DNA from: Aquabacterium sp. CECT 9606
GTDB taxonomy: Bacteria > Pseudomonadota > Gammaproteobacteria > Burkholderiales > Burkholderiaceae_C
Reading direction: 5' to 3'
Length of the DNA: 64,000 bases
Assembly: GCF_918741295.1 (NCBI RefSeq)
Contig: NZ_CAKKNB010000003.1
Coordinates: 588,668 to 652,667, forward strand
Part shown: in pieces, positions 1 to 12,400 of the stretch
Numbering within the stretch: the first letter of the stretch is position 1
Layout: each line of letters opens with the position of its first letter
Position numbers and translations under genes: made by a program
Notes under the pieces: model-generated
What the model was told of the DNA's origin: nothing
The model's input: only the letters and a program-made list of their open reading frames with translations
The model's database searches: none

Positions 1-3000
1 TATCAAGCGCTGTGACGATGCCGGGAACTTCAGCGGCCTCAATCTTCAGATTGATCGGAAGTCCTCCGACGGCAGCACTTTCAAGCGTCTCAAGCACCAA
101 GTCCACATAAGGAATCACCGTTTGACCATTGGCGCACGACAGCTCGATGTCAATGAGGTCGGGGCGCCGCTGCAAGAGCGCTCGAAGCGCGGACCGCTGG
201 TTATCAGCGATAGGTTCCGAGTGCGCTAAGAGAGCGTCCGGTACTTCATCTGGCGGCACACTCGCAGGCCATGTTATGGTGAAGTTACACGTTGCGTTGG
301 CCACGTCGGGATGGCGCGCGTTGAATAGCTTGGCCGCGAACGAAACGTCGCGGATAAAATCCTGCGGGTTGGCGGGCTGTTCGTACCGGAGCGTTCCTGT
401 GAAGGTGCGGTTAGCCAGATCGAGAGTCGCATTTTTGGTTACTCCGTCTGACGAGTCGAGTTGTATTTGAAAATCAGATGTTCCGGATATTGAAAAGTTG
501 CCGCCAACGTCCACATCGCGGTCCTGGCCCCGCTGCCCTCTGATCGGCGGAACTCGCTTTGGGTCAGTAATCTCTATTGAGCCTGAGACTGGCGCCTTGC
601 TCAGAAATATCGTTCTCGTGACGGTATCCAAAACACGCTCGACTCTATCAACGACCGTTTTCAGTTCAACCCGATAGGTCCACCCTGTGTCAACGAATGC
701 GATTCTGGTTGCTGCAAGAAACCTGTTTGCGGTGCCAAATTCAGCGCCTGTCGCCTCATTGACATTGTTTGTCACCGTTATTGAGAACCTGCTCACCCCT
801 GAGACTTCGTAGTCTCCGTCCACAGTGAAGCGATACTCTTCCTCGTTGTCTTGAATCGTGATCTTCGAATCCGAAGGTACAACATTGAAGAGTCGCCCAG
901 CGGGATCCCTTCTTGAGACATTGAAGGAGTGCGTGGCTTCGGCAAGGACCTTGGCGTCCGGGGTTGATCCCTTCAGCAACTGGACCACGATGGTCTGCTG
1001 CCCTGCGGGCATCTTGAACAATCGAGAGTACTGGGACGCAGCGGCTATCAACACAGGTTCTTGAGACGATGTGATTTTTATCCATGTATCGGTCACGCCC
1101 CCGGTGTCGCACTCACCGACTACCTCGACGGCAGCGTAGTCTTCGTCAGCGTTGAAGGAGAAAGTCGAGTTAGGTGTGGGAGATAAAATGCTGATGGACG
1201 GCAGCCTCACCCGCTGGAGGAACTGAAGCAGGTCCACGTAATAGGCCGAGGGGCTGAGCACCGACAGGCAAGGGTCGCTGGACGAGCCGTCAAGCGATCC
1301 AAAAAGCGTTTGCAGGTCGGGCAGAACCCTGCCACTTGCCAACAAGTCAGAATCTCTGGGGATTGCTCTTGCGACGGACGACGCCATCACCGCAGGGTCG
1401 TTGCCAGTCGCCCGATACTTCAAAGCAAGATGCAGTGCAGTCGAAGCGATCTGTTGCGCAGTGCCATAAATCTCCTTCGCCTTTTCTTCACCGATGGCCG
1501 GATGGCCGCCGAGCTGACGGATAAACGCGCGCCTGCTTTGACCGGCGATGGCTAGTGCGGAAGTGAAGCCCTTTGCCAGCAGAACACCCTGTTGCCGGTA
1601 ACCGTCAGTGAGCTTGACGGTCCGCTCCAACTTCAACAAATCGCGCCTCAAGGCATGGTTGTCTCGAATGCCAGCGCGCTCTGCAGTGGCTCGCTGAGAC
1701 AGCACGGCATCAACGTAGCGCTTGCCGAACTCGAAATCTGGGTTGGTGTTGAAGAAGTTGATCAGATCGGCCGTGGCGACACCTGGCCATGTGAGAACGT
1801 TCTGCTTGATGCGTGCAGCAATCACTGCGGTGCGGCAAGAACGTTCCACACCCCGCTCCAGCTCGGCTGCATAGGACGCGTGTGCCTCACCGGCGCCGGC
1901 TGGGTCGCGATTGGCGGACGCCCCAGGCGTGTCGAACCGCTGCACCAGACTGCGCCAGTCTTCGGCCAGCAACGGTGCGAGGTAAGCCAGCGAGCCATAT
2001 GGCCGGTTCACATCAATCACTTCACGGTGGTGCAGTTCATGCACCAGAGGCAGATGATCCTTCGTCAACGCAGCCAAGGCCAGCAGGCGCAGCGTCAGGG
2101 CAATCTCGACCGGTTCGAACCCGTTTTCTGCCAGTCCGTCTGGATCGATCATTCTTTCGGTCTCGGCGTCCGCAAGCAGCTCTGCCACGACGTGCAGCTT
2201 CTCCTCAGACAGGAGAGCTGCCACAGCAGTCGCTGCGGTCCCTTCGGATTGCGTCGGCGCACGAAAGAGATCAGCGGCTGAGAGAGCCTGACCTTTCACT
2301 GTAGCGCTCAGTTCACGAGCCACTCGACGCTTCCAGATCAGGTTTGCGGCCGCATCTGTCCAGGAATCGCCCACGTCAGTGCGCGTTCGCGGCATTGTGT
2401 TTCGTCGTTCCGCATCCGCGCCCGATGCCCGCAATCGGTCGACCTCTGCCGGCTGCGGCGCCGCCACGATGTTGGCCGACTGAGCACGCTCAAGCGCTTG
2501 CCTAAGTCGGGTGAGCGGCTGCATGACCAATTCCGGTACGGCAGTGGGCAAGCCTTGACTGAGCCATGCGTAGAGTACTGATTCAGGCAATTGACCGTCA
2601 CTACCATGCGCCGGGAAGTCGCGCGCTAAGCGCGCGCTGGCGGCTAGTCGTTCGATGTGCTTTGCATGTTGGCCGGTAACTGCTGCGAGGAAGGTTACCT
2701 GGTCAGCGGTGAGATCATTTAAAGCAGTGCCGCGTAGCCTCGGCTCAATCGCCGCCTTCAGCCGTTCATATTCTGATTGGATAACAGCAGTACGTTCTAT
2801 CAGCAAATCAACAACTGCGGCTGAACCAGCTCCTGGGATGAGCGGCGAGATTGCCAGCAGCTCGCCCTCTGCGCCCATAGCTTTCACAATCAGGTCAGCA
2901 ACTGTTTTGTTTCTCTTGCTGAGTAGCTCTGGGGAATAAGTCATTAAATAGACGCCCATCGCGTCGGCTGAACCCTCTCCTAGCTTGAGTGGCTCGCCGA

Positions 3001-3118
3001 CCAAGTCGCAGTCAAATGCTACTAGGTCGCAATGTGCGGCGGGTGTGCCGTCCGAATACGTAACTGACCCGGATATGCGGTACAGGCCTGCATCTATTTG
3101 AGTGATTATATGAGTCAA
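1..3118 (-). CDS. Tc toxin subunit A (TcA), N-terminal part; runs off the left edge
   Basis: The frame is open from a TTG at 3118 to base 1 (1039 codons, no stop), so the gene is partial. TcA subunits form the pentameric pore and receptor-binding part of ABC (Tc) toxins, which inject a TcC-derived toxin into host cells. The family signature VLSPSAYYVDLLQFL lies near residues 615-635, preceded by a short LFGSLDGS segment. The next conserved segment, RRPDLIDIELSC...PYVDLVLETLE, appears only near residues 980-1010. In ordinary TcAs these two segments are separated by a few tens of residues. Here about 340 residues intervene, rich in beta-strand-like, Thr/Val/Asp-containing sequence that resembles two or three Ig-like domains. 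TTG is chosen because AGGAG lies 7 nt upstream and the next in-frame ATG is well inside. It lies downstream of the TcB-TcC fusion on the same strand, as expected of a Tc locus. Family assignment is firm; the Ig-like reading is inference. Confidence 0.88.
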   Translation of the reverse strand, partial: MTHIITQIDAGLYRISGSVTYSDGTPAAHCDLVAFDCDLVGEPLKLGEGSADAMGVYLMTYSPELLSKRNKTVADLIVKAMGAEGELLAISPLIPGAGSAAVVDLLIERTAVIQSEYERLKAAIEPRLRGTALNDLTADQVTFLAAVTGQHAKHIERLAASARLARDFPAHGSDGQLPESVLYAWLSQGLPTAVPELVMQPLTRLRQALERAQSANIVAAPQPAEVDRLRASGADAERRNTMPRTRTDVGDSWTDAAANLIWKRRVARELSATVKGQALSAADLFRAPTQSEGTAATAVAALLSEEKLHVVAELLADAETERMIDPDGLAENGFEPVEIALTLRLLALAALTKDHLPLVHELHHREVIDVNRPYGSLAYLAPLLAEDWRSLVQRFDTPGASANRDPAGAGEAHASYAAELERGVERSCRTAVIAARIKQNVLTWPGVATADLINFFNTNPDFEFGKRYVDAVLSQRATAERAGIRDNHALRRDLLKLERTVKLTDGYRQQGVLLAKGFTSALAIAGQSRRAFIRQLGGHPAIGEEKAKEIYGTAQQIASTALHLALKYRATGNDPAVMASSVARAIPRDSDLLASGRVLPDLQTLFGSLDGSSSDPCLSVLSPSAYYVDLLQFLQRVRLPSISILSPTPNSTFSFNADEDYAAVEVVGECDTGGVTDTWIKITSSQEPVLIAAASQYSRLFKMPAGQQTIVVQLLKGSTPDAKVLAEATHSFNVSRRDPAGRLFNVVPSDSKITIQDNEEEYRFTVDGDYEVSGVSRFSITVTNNVNEATGAEFGTANRFLAATRIAFVDTGWTYRVELKTVVDRVERVLDTVTRTIFLSKAPVSGSIEITDPKRVPPIRGQRGQDRDVDVGGNFSISGTSDFQIQLDSSDGVTKNATLDLANRTFTGTLRYEQPANPQDFIRDVSFAAKLFNARHPDVANATCNFTITWPASVPPDEVPDALLAHSEPIADNQRSALRALLQRRPDLIDIELSCANGQTVIPYVDLVLETLESAAVGGLPINLKIEAAEVPGIVTALD

Positions 3119-3125
3119 AACGCTG

Positions 3126-3130
3126 CTCCT
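3126..3130 (-). promoter_or_regulatory. Ribosome binding site deciding a TTG start
   Basis: AGGAG on the minus strand, 7 nt before the TTG codon at 3118. It supports TTG as the start of the TcA gene. Confidence 0.55.
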
Positions 3131-3190
3131 CAAACAAAGGAATTCGATTTTGATTGGCGGCAGCCTAATGATTTAGGTAGGCAGCATTTG

Positions 3191-3409
3191 TTAACAGTCA
3201 GGGCTTAATTTGTTGGGGGCCGGTTTTGTACAGCAGCGATTCAGCAGGTCAACCAAATTACCGGAGCCCAGGGCGGTCTGCAAACGGCCGAATGTCAGAT
3301 GACCCTTGTCGCCTGCGATCACAGTCACGATGCCCCAGTCACCCAGGACGACACCGGTTTCGACCAGGTTGACGATGGATGGCGCGATTTGCATTTGTGT
3401 GGGTGCCAA
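3191..3409 (-). pseudogene. Short N-terminal remnant resembling a chitosanase / peptidoglycan-hydrolase-like protein
   Basis: A 72-codon frame lying between the TcB-TcC and TcA genes on the same strand. It contains GDKGHLTFGR and LGSGNLVDLL, a pattern I recognise from the N-terminal part of chitosanase-like (GH46-type) or peptidoglycan-binding hydrolases, where a Gly-Asp-x-Gly-x-x-Thr-x-Gly-Arg stretch surrounds the active site. Those proteins are several hundred residues long, so this is a fragment at best, ending at a TAA at 3191. It may be debris of a cargo or lysis gene once located in the Tc locus. It could also be a small real gene; family assignment from such a short stretch is uncertain. 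Confidence 0.45.
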
Positions 3410-3445
3410 AATGTAAGGGCCTCGTAAATTATGTCAAACGGAAGG

Positions 3446-6400
3446 TTAAGGTTTCAAAGCCCATTGCTTCACTGAATGCTGTGTAGGGCTCATTCCGTTT
3501 GACGAGTAGCTTTGATCAATAATCACGAATCCACCTTGATCAGCTAAGCCTGTGATCAATGCCCTCTCCACTGCAATAGAGTTATCCAACCATCCGGCCC
3601 CTAAGGTAAGAGCGAACACTCCCGCCTTTTTCATGCCTGGTGACTCGTCAGGATCAAATACATCTCTTGAAGTTGTAGCGTTCCCGTATTGATCAGCTGC
3701 GGCGATAGCACCTGGAAGTGCGGACAACACTCCTACGGTTCTTGCTACAGTGATAAGTGTCTTTGCCCCGGAATTTGCAAGGCCTAGAGCCTTGGTCAAA
3801 AATCGAGACAAAGGCGACGGTGCGCTTGCAGTCGCAGTCGCGGTCGCGGTCGCTACGCCTTCTGCTTTCAATCGGTTAAAGGCATCTGCCACTCTTGGTG
3901 ATAAATTGGCCGGGGGCTGTGTCTTACCCTTTAATGCATCGTCCCACATTAGCGCGCGGTTGGACGGCTTCATGTCGATTGAACGCTCTCCGGTTTTAGG
4001 ATCAATTACTATATTTGCTTCTGCATAAACTTCTTTTAATAGGCTCATTTCAGGACTTTTATCGGTTAAATGCAGCTTGTTAAATTTAGTTGCAGCGGTG
4101 TCGTAACCAACCTTTCCTCCACCTGATTTAGAAGTTGATGCTTTATCCCAAATTGCTTTTAGCTCATTTGTGTCTCCATGAGAAGCTTGCAGCATTTTTT
4201 GTCCAGCTTTAGAAAAGGCCTGTTTACCGTTTAATTTCGCGTTTTTCAGGCTAATCGGTTCGACTGGCGGTCTTGGACTTACAGATTTGACACCTTTAAA
4301 ACTATTTTCTCTTGCCGTATATGTGGTTAAATTAAATGGATTGACTGCTTCGTTTGGAAATTTACTCTTAGGTAAAGTATGCTCATTCGTCAAAACTAAA
4401 TCTGACCGAGTTAATATTGGGTCATCTGGGGCCATGCCATATTTGTCTGTTTTACAGATAGGGGTGCTGGCACAAAATGTATATGGACTCACGGGCAAGT
4501 TGCCGATATCTGGATCAAATGATACCCACCTACCCAACCATGGTGAGTAATACCTTGCCGTGTGATAGCTCAACCCACTCTCCTCATCCCGCCCCATCCC
4601 AGTATACCGATAGCGCTTCGGCGGCGCCTCTTTTGCCCTATCCATCAACCGATACGCACTAGTCCCATACGAATGAAATTCCTCATAAGAAATGATCTGA
4701 CCCTCAGTATCCAACTCCAGCCCCACCGTGCCCAAATGGTTGCTATACTGGTAACGGAACAACGTCTTCGCACTAATTGATAAACCATCTGGGCGTGAGT
4801 TGTCAGCGGAGATCACGTCATCCACCAGCAGCACCTGCTGCTCGCCTTCAAATAAATGCAGTGACTCAATTTCTTCCACCACAACGTTTTGCGCATTGCG
4901 GCGGCGGTACAACTCATAGCCACCAAGGTAGATGCGATCTTCCTTTAGCGTGCCGCCGTTTTGCGGGTTGCGGGTGATGTGTTTGCGTGTGCGCTGCTTG
5001 TCGATGCCATAGTGATAGCGGGCCAAGCCCCCGCCGCCCATGTCGAAGCCACGAATCATGTCGCGCCAGTCCCACTGAATTTGTCGGCCCCACCTTTCGT
5101 CCTCTCTGATCGGCGGTGGCGCGTCTGTGTCCCGCCGGTTCAGGTTGAGCATGCTGCCGCGGGAGTCGTGTTGGAGGGTGAGAGCATCTTCTGTGTTGTT
5201 GCCCAGCCAGGTCTGGTGCAGTCTATTGTTGTCCGCCTGGGTCCTGTAGTGGCGCGTCCAACTGCCGGCACCGGCTTCATGCGCCATCTCGACGAAATTG
5301 CTCACCGGGTCGTAAAGGTAGCGTTGGGTGTAGTTGCGCAACTGGTCGCCCGACGGGAAGTTGCCTGGGCGCCAGGGGCCCTCGCGCAGTGGCGGGGGCT
5401 CCTGCTCATCATGCTCGCGTCCGGTGGCCTCGGTCAGGCGGTAGAGCGCATCGTAGGTGTAGTCGTTGCTGGGTTCGACGAACTGGCCCTTGAAGAACAC
5501 CGCATCCTGCGCGTCGTCCTGGATGTGGGTAATGTTGCCCACGGGGTCGTAGCAGTAGCAAAGGTTCTGCACACCGCAGGGGCGCTGCGGGCGCGGTTGT
5601 GAGGCGGTATTGCTGATGCAATCGTCTGGAAACTTAGCTGCCGATCGCCGCGTGTAGAGATGGGTCAGGCGAAAGTTCCTTTCGTCGTAGCTGTAGCGCG
5701 TTTGGGCACCGTTGCCCAAATTCAGGCTTAGCTTCTGTCCCTTTGCGTTGTATTCGATGTGCTCGATGGCCTGGGCGCTTCGGGTCGGGTCAGGTTCGAA
5801 GGTGACTGCACCATCGGCGCGGGTGGTCTTGCTGGCCCGTACGTGCAGCCACTCGCTTTGCAGCGCGCCACGTTCGTTGTAGTTGGGCTCATAGACCGCC
5901 ACCCTGTTGGTCTGCCCGGGAGTGTCTTGAAACGTGCCGTCGGGCGCGAAGGTGATGTCGCGGTGCCAGTTGTACAAGCGCGTCATGCGGCCCAGCGCAT
6001 CGAACTCTGTGATGTGGCGAAAGGTCTCCTGCTCCAGCAGCTCGTTGCGTGCGGCGGTGTGCCAGTTCAGCAGCCCGTCGTCACCGTCTGAATGCGGCAG
6101 GATCAGCCGGCGGGTCACGTGGGTGGGCTGGCCCAACAGGCTGACGCGCTCAACCGTGGCCAACCCGCTGGGGTCGAAGTGGCTGACGGACTGGCCGATG
6201 AGGTTGCGCTGCTGCGCATCCGCCAGGCTGATTGGGCCGGCTGCATCGCGTGGTGAGGCGGCATCGCAATAGTCGAACGCTTCCACCATAGCCGGCGCAT
6301 CTGCATCGATCTTGAGCCACTGCGCGGTGGGCCGATGCAGCGGGTCGTAGTCGGTGCGGTACAGGCGTGCCTGGATCGCCGTGTCGGGGCCACGGTCGTT

Positions 6401-9400
6401 GAAGTCCCAGGCCAACATTGGCTTGCCGGCAGCGTCCATCAACATCCAACGGTCACCGGCGTCCATGCTGTGCTGATAGAGCAGGTTGCCAGCCATGTCG
6501 TAGGTGGGTGCGCTGTAGACAGTGGCCCCGCCTACCGGGCGAGACGGGATGTCCTCGTTGTCTTGATCTGCCAGCCGAGTCGGCTTGTTGGGAAGGATGT
6601 ACTGCATCACGAGGTTGTCGCGCGCATCGCGAATCCACAGCGGCTTGCCTTCCGCGTCTAGCTTGGTGTACGTGAGGTAGTAGTCGTCCGTCCACTGCTT
6701 GCCGCCGAATTTGTGAGGCCCTGTTTCATCTTCGACGCGGTTGTGCGCCACGGCGATGACGTCCCGCCCCAGGCTGTCCAGCAAAGTCAGCGACGGCGTC
6801 TCAGCATGGCGCGCGGTGAGCCAGCAAGCCCGCTGTTCGTGGTCAACAGGGGAAAGGCCTGGAAGTGGAACGGGCAAAGGTGATGCAGGATCGAATTGAT
6901 TGCGGGCCTTGTACCAGGCCGATTCCAGAACCGTGTCGTTCTGGTCCCAGGTCTTCGCATGCCATGGAGAAAACTCGACGCGGCTCAGCGTGCCGTCAGG
7001 GAACTCGGTGCGGACGACGCGCCCGGCGGCGTCGTAGTACATGACCGGTGAGACGCCGGTTTCGACAGGCTCTTCGAACCAATGAGAGTCGGTAAAGTAG
7101 GGCTCGTACTGTTTGACCGGCTTGCCCTTGTTGTTGAGGATGGTCTTTCCGTTGACCACCCACCGCGGTAGCGAGACGGCTGAGATGGCACCAATCCCAA
7201 ACCCTTCTCCGCCGTCGCCGACGTAGCCACCGCTCTGGGTAACGATGTATATGCCACTTAGAAGTGAGAAGTCTGCCGGCCTAGTGGGGTCTGCAATCTT
7301 CGTGCGGAAGCTGTCAAAGCTGAAGTCGACATCAAAAGGATCCGCATGCGGCCCGATGTTCAAACTGAGTTGGGCATAGTTGTTGGCCTGACCTCGAAAG
7401 TACAGCAACACATTGAAGTTGAGTCCGCGTGGCGCGCTGAGAAAGCGAAAACGCAAGGCGTTGTAGTTGCCAAGGTCCAGCGAGATCGGTGTGTATCGGA
7501 TGTAGGTTGTGCCGTAAGACCAGTCGAACCGGTGATACGCGCCGACGTCGCTGGAAAAAGCGAAGGCGTTGGAGGCACTTGCGATATCCAATGATGCGGC
7601 CTTTCCTGCATCGCCCCACAAGGACATTCCCAAAAAGCGCTCGCCGCCGACCATCGAGCCAGCCTGGGATTGAACAACATCAATGCGTCCGCCGCGAAGC
7701 AGTTTGTCTGAATCGACTTCTCCCAGCAGGTTGGCAATGCGCCCTGGCTCGCCAACAAGCTCACTTGTCGTGGCTGACACACCTTCCATCTGTATCCCTG
7801 TGAGAACTTCACTGCTGGTCGCGCCCGCCCTATCTGAGGCGTTGACAGGTAAATCAGAGCTTGAGATCAAGTAGCTGGAAGCGAACGGACCCGTCGAGAA
7901 GTCGTCAATCACCTGCTCGGCTGGTTGTGGGTCTGTTGAGCTTGTGGGCCTGGCCTCCGCACGCACCTTTTTCAGGAGCAGATTGCCACTGCCATCTGAA
8001 TACTCGAATGCGATTTGGAGTGGGCTTTTCTGCCCCCGCTCGAGGCTCGCAACGTGCTTCTCGCGTTGGATGGTTGCAGCGCACGGAGGATGTTGACCGT
8101 AACGGACCGACCCATCGGGCGCCAGCGTCTCGCCGAAATGGTGGACGTGCCGAATGCTTGCGTCTTGCAGCAAGCCACGGGCAACCGGCATGCTGAAGTC
8201 TTGCGTGAAGAAGGCGATGCGCTCGGCGAGGCTCGGCTCGAGGTGCTCATCAAGCGAAGCAAGGTTGTCGCCCTCGTCTCCTTTGCCTTTGACCGCCGCA
8301 GCTGCAGGCAGGCCCAGAACGTTGAACGCTACTTCGGACAGGTTGCCGTTGACGTCCTGTACCTCGCGAGGTGCCAGCACCCGGTAGTCGAACCCTACGA
8401 CCTTCGACGTGTTGCCGAGTGCGTCGGCCGATGCGGCAACGAACAAGTCGAGCGGGTCGTACTGCAGCGTGGTTTCATTTTTGAACGGATCGGTGTAGCT
8501 CTCCGGCAAGTAAAAGTGCCGGTGCGCATCGCTGGCGAATCCGGCAGTGCCAGAGCGCATCCAGTATTCGCTGGAATGCATGCCGATTTCAGAGCCCGGC
8601 CAATACCCGCTAACCGTGATGTCATCGAGCAAGTCCAGCGCCGTGCGAGCGGGGCGGTTGCCTTCTGCAGGCAGCGCCTCCCAGGCCAGCTTGTCGCTAA
8701 GCGGACCCGCAGCATCTGCTTGGCGAAAGACAGCGCTCAGCAGGTCGGCTGTGAGTGCAAGCTTGTAGTCTTCAAACTTCAGCCCCCGGGGGCCGTGCTT
8801 GCCGAAGGGCAAGGGCTTCTTGTTGTCGAGCGGTTTCTCATCACTTGCGTCATCGAAGTACGCGCTGCGCGCATGCTCGACGATGCGTCGTTGTGGTACG
8901 GCACCATCAGCCACCTCATGGTATTGCTTGAAGGCGACAGCAATCGGTGGTGGCAAATGGCTGGGTTGCGGGCCGTACACATCGCTCAGATGCAACTTGC
9001 GAAAATCCGCAAGGCTGAAGTAGTCGGCATCGGACCTGGCAATGCCGTTGAGTTCATAGCCCAGCACCTCAAACGGCAGCCTCAGCCGGTGGTGGCGGAT
9101 CGGGCTCGCATCGCCCGCCCGTGCGGGCGTGACGATGTCTTGTGTGTAGTGCGACTCGGAATACGCGACGTGAAGCTCAGCCTGCAACTGGGCAATGAGT
9201 TCCGCGCGCGGCAGACCCGGGTAGATAACTGGCTGGACGCGACCATAGCCAACTGCAATGCTTTGCTGCGGGTTACCCAAATCGTCGTGGCTCAGATTCA
9301 AGGTGTGGGCGACCCGCGGATCAGGCTTGAGTGCAGATTGATCCTTGGGAAGTGGCAGCTCATAGTGATAAGTCAGCGCTTCGCTTTCCGTGACCAGGAA

Positions 9401-12400
9401 CACGGAATGAAGGTTGGTGCCCCGTGCTTGCAAGCGCTGGATGTGGCAGTTGTGCGTGGCACTGGAGTAGAGGCGAACCGGAGTGTGCTTGGATGGCATG
9501 GCGACCAGATCGCCCAGGTCCAACTCGTATGCCTCCAGCCGCAGCACCATGCCTTTGCAGGCACGGAGGGCCTCGCGCCACTCGTCCGCGCTGAGGTCAC
9601 TGGATAACTCCGGCTCAGGCAGCCGCTTCTCGCGGAAGGCGCCAGGTCCTTGAGGCAGGCGCGCTGCAAAGCGCTGCGGAAAATACTCGTGCTCGAACTG
9701 ACTCAGGATGCGCTGCCGCTCGAGCGCCGCGCCGGTGTGGTACCAGGTGATCGTCTTCACCGGTGGCTGGTAAAGCGTCTGGTCCTTGGTGATCCACGGG
9801 CTGCCCACATTGCCTGCCGCGAAGGTGCCAAAGTCTTCCACATCCAGCTGCTCCACACGGCCGAACCCTCGAAATTCGCGCTCGGTGCCGTCGAAGTAGC
9901 CATGGTGGTAGCTGTAGGTGCTGCTAAATGCTGTGCCGCGCCACTTGTCGCGTGCCGTCACCTTGCTGACGCAATGCACCGGAAAGGGTAGCCGGGTGAT
10001 CCAAGGTTGACCGGCCTGCTGATCTTGCAGATAGAAGCGGGTGGACGGTGTGTATTCGATGTCAGTGGTGGCGCCGAGGTTGTTGTCGACCTTGATCAGC
10101 AGGTGCGGCTTTTCGTGCTGGCGATGGCGTTCGATGGACTCCAACATGCCGCCCATTAGATCGATGTAGCAAACGGGGTGGCTGGCGTCGGCCGGCAAGT
10201 GCGAGTTCCACACCAGGCATGCCGTGCCGTTGCCAAACAGATCGACGACCTGCACGGCGCCGAGGTTTTCGGTGGCAACCGGCAGATTGACGGTGAGTGG
10301 ATTGCTCAGGCTGTTGCCGGATCGGTTGAAGTAAAGCTTCGCACCCTCGCGGCCAAGGTAGATGATGTCGATGGGGCCACTGCCGTCGATGTCTGTCAGG
10401 CGGATTCGTCTAGGGTCGAACAGGTCAACATGGTCGAAGCGAGGCGAGTTGCCGAGGGTTACCTTGCGGCCGAATCGGCCATACCCCAGGTTGGGCCAAT
10501 AGCACACCTCGCCGTTGCGGATGCGCACGAGGTCGGTCAGGCCGTCGCCGCACATATCGGCCAGGAAGATGGTCTGGGTGCCATCAGCAAAAACGATGCT
10601 CGCCCCCGCGTTTTCATCCGGCGCCAGGCGGGTTTGCTGAGCGGCGCTGAAACCCCGTTCGTCGAGCGAGGGATACCAGGTGAATACCTCTTGCTCTGTG
10701 ATCAGCGCGTCGGCGTGGCCATCGCCAGTCAGGTCCACGAAACGCAAGTTGGGATCTTGCCAATCTATGTTTGGAAGGTTGGCAAAGGGAACATGTCGCT
10801 TCCAGCCGTCGTCGCGGTCGCGCTCATGGAAGCCAGGCGTCGCGCCGTCGAATTCAACGAGGTCGATCTGCCCGTTCCCGGATAGGTCCATGAACTGTGT
10901 TCGACTGCCGTCAGCCACGGCCATCGCAGGGGTGCGCGCCACTTGGCGCATGGCGCCGAACTGGCCATCACCAAGGTTAGCTTTGTAGAACCACCCGCCG
11001 GCTTGTTCGGCGAGAACGCCAGAGAGTCCTTCCCCATCCAGATCAATCCACCGGTAGCCGGGACCTTGAACGCCTACCGGCAGATTTTCAAGCTGAACCG
11101 GATCGATGATATGCACAACTTGGCTGACGACAGGCTGGCTGTAGTCGAACTGCACAGGCGGCAGCTCTCTCCATTTGTACTTGGGCATAGCCGCCGGAAC
11201 CACCTTCTTGTAGCTGCGCTGGCGAACGCGCCGCAGCGTGGCGTACCCAGTGTGTAAGGCATCGAGCAGTGCGTCTGGCTTGTCGTACTCAAAGTCCGTC
11301 GAACGAACGAGGCAGCCTTGGCCGACTTCCTGCGCCTTAGGGAAGTTGTGGAACATCAGCACGCGCTGACAAAGGCGGTAGGTCCGAACTTCGAAGCCGG
11401 CGCGGTGACTGGAGAATGCATCGTCTCGCGAAGCCCAGTCGGTGTCGGGCTGCGGGGTAGGGAACCTTCCGTCCTCGGCGCGTCCTTGGTGATCGCCATA
11501 GTCGAATACAGCTTCGAACATCCAGGTCTGTGGCAGCGCGTCAACGGCCAAGGAGTCCAGCTTGGGCAAGTAGGGCTCGACATTGCCGTACAAGATCCGC
11601 TTCAGATAGCGGTTCGATTGTCGCGCCGCATCCTGGCGATTGGTTTCCCACACCGTCCTCGTGTCAACATTGCGAGCATCCTCCAGAATGTATTGGTAGA
11701 CCGCGACGTTGCCCTTGTCGTCATGCGTCTGGCAGATCAGCCATTGATAGACCCGGCTCGGATCGGCAGGGTCGACGACTTGGCTGCCATCGTCCTTGCC
11801 ATACCAAGTGGTGATGTTGTCGCGGCTGATCGTGCGCCAGAACGAGGTCTTGCTCTCCCCGTCGACCACCCACCGCTCGATGCGAGCAAAGAGCCCTTCG
11901 ATGCGAGGTCGGTATCGATGGATTCGGTACCATTGCCCCGCGAGTTGAACTGCGGCATCAACAACGCGATTGCCAGCGTCGTCAAGAAGAGGTACCAAGT
12001 CTTCGGCGCCAGACAAGAGGAACACGTCAGACTCATCCGCATCCAGGTAGCGCGGGAGGCCCTTCTCGGTCTTTCGGCTAATGCTCGGCAAAGCAAGCGA
12101 CCAACCTAGCCCGAACGTGCCCTGGCCGGAGCCAGAGTCATAGCTCAGTGCCAGTTGGGGTCCAAACCCGCCCCGTCCTGGCGACAGCGTAACCGGGACA
12201 GACATGGAGCCGGTACCAGTAATTGGATTGGCCGAGAACTTCTCTCCGATGCCGCGCATTGCACCGCCACCTTTGGGCAGTGACACCGCCGGTGGTGACA
12301 CCAAGAAGTTGCTGGCGGCATCGGACCGTGGAGAAGGCGACGCTCGAAACGCAGCAGCGCTACCGCCATGGTGGCGGCTTTGCTCCGACCTTGGCACCCC

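Noticed and set aside
1592..2304. Plus-strand open frames of 163-229 codons opposite the TcA gene
   Set aside because: The minus-strand frame is continuously open with TcA motifs; these are shadows.
8015..9607. 530-codon plus-strand open frame inside the TcB-TcC gene
   Set aside because: It is antisense to a clear toxin gene and has no recognisable domains; it reflects GC-rich codon structure.
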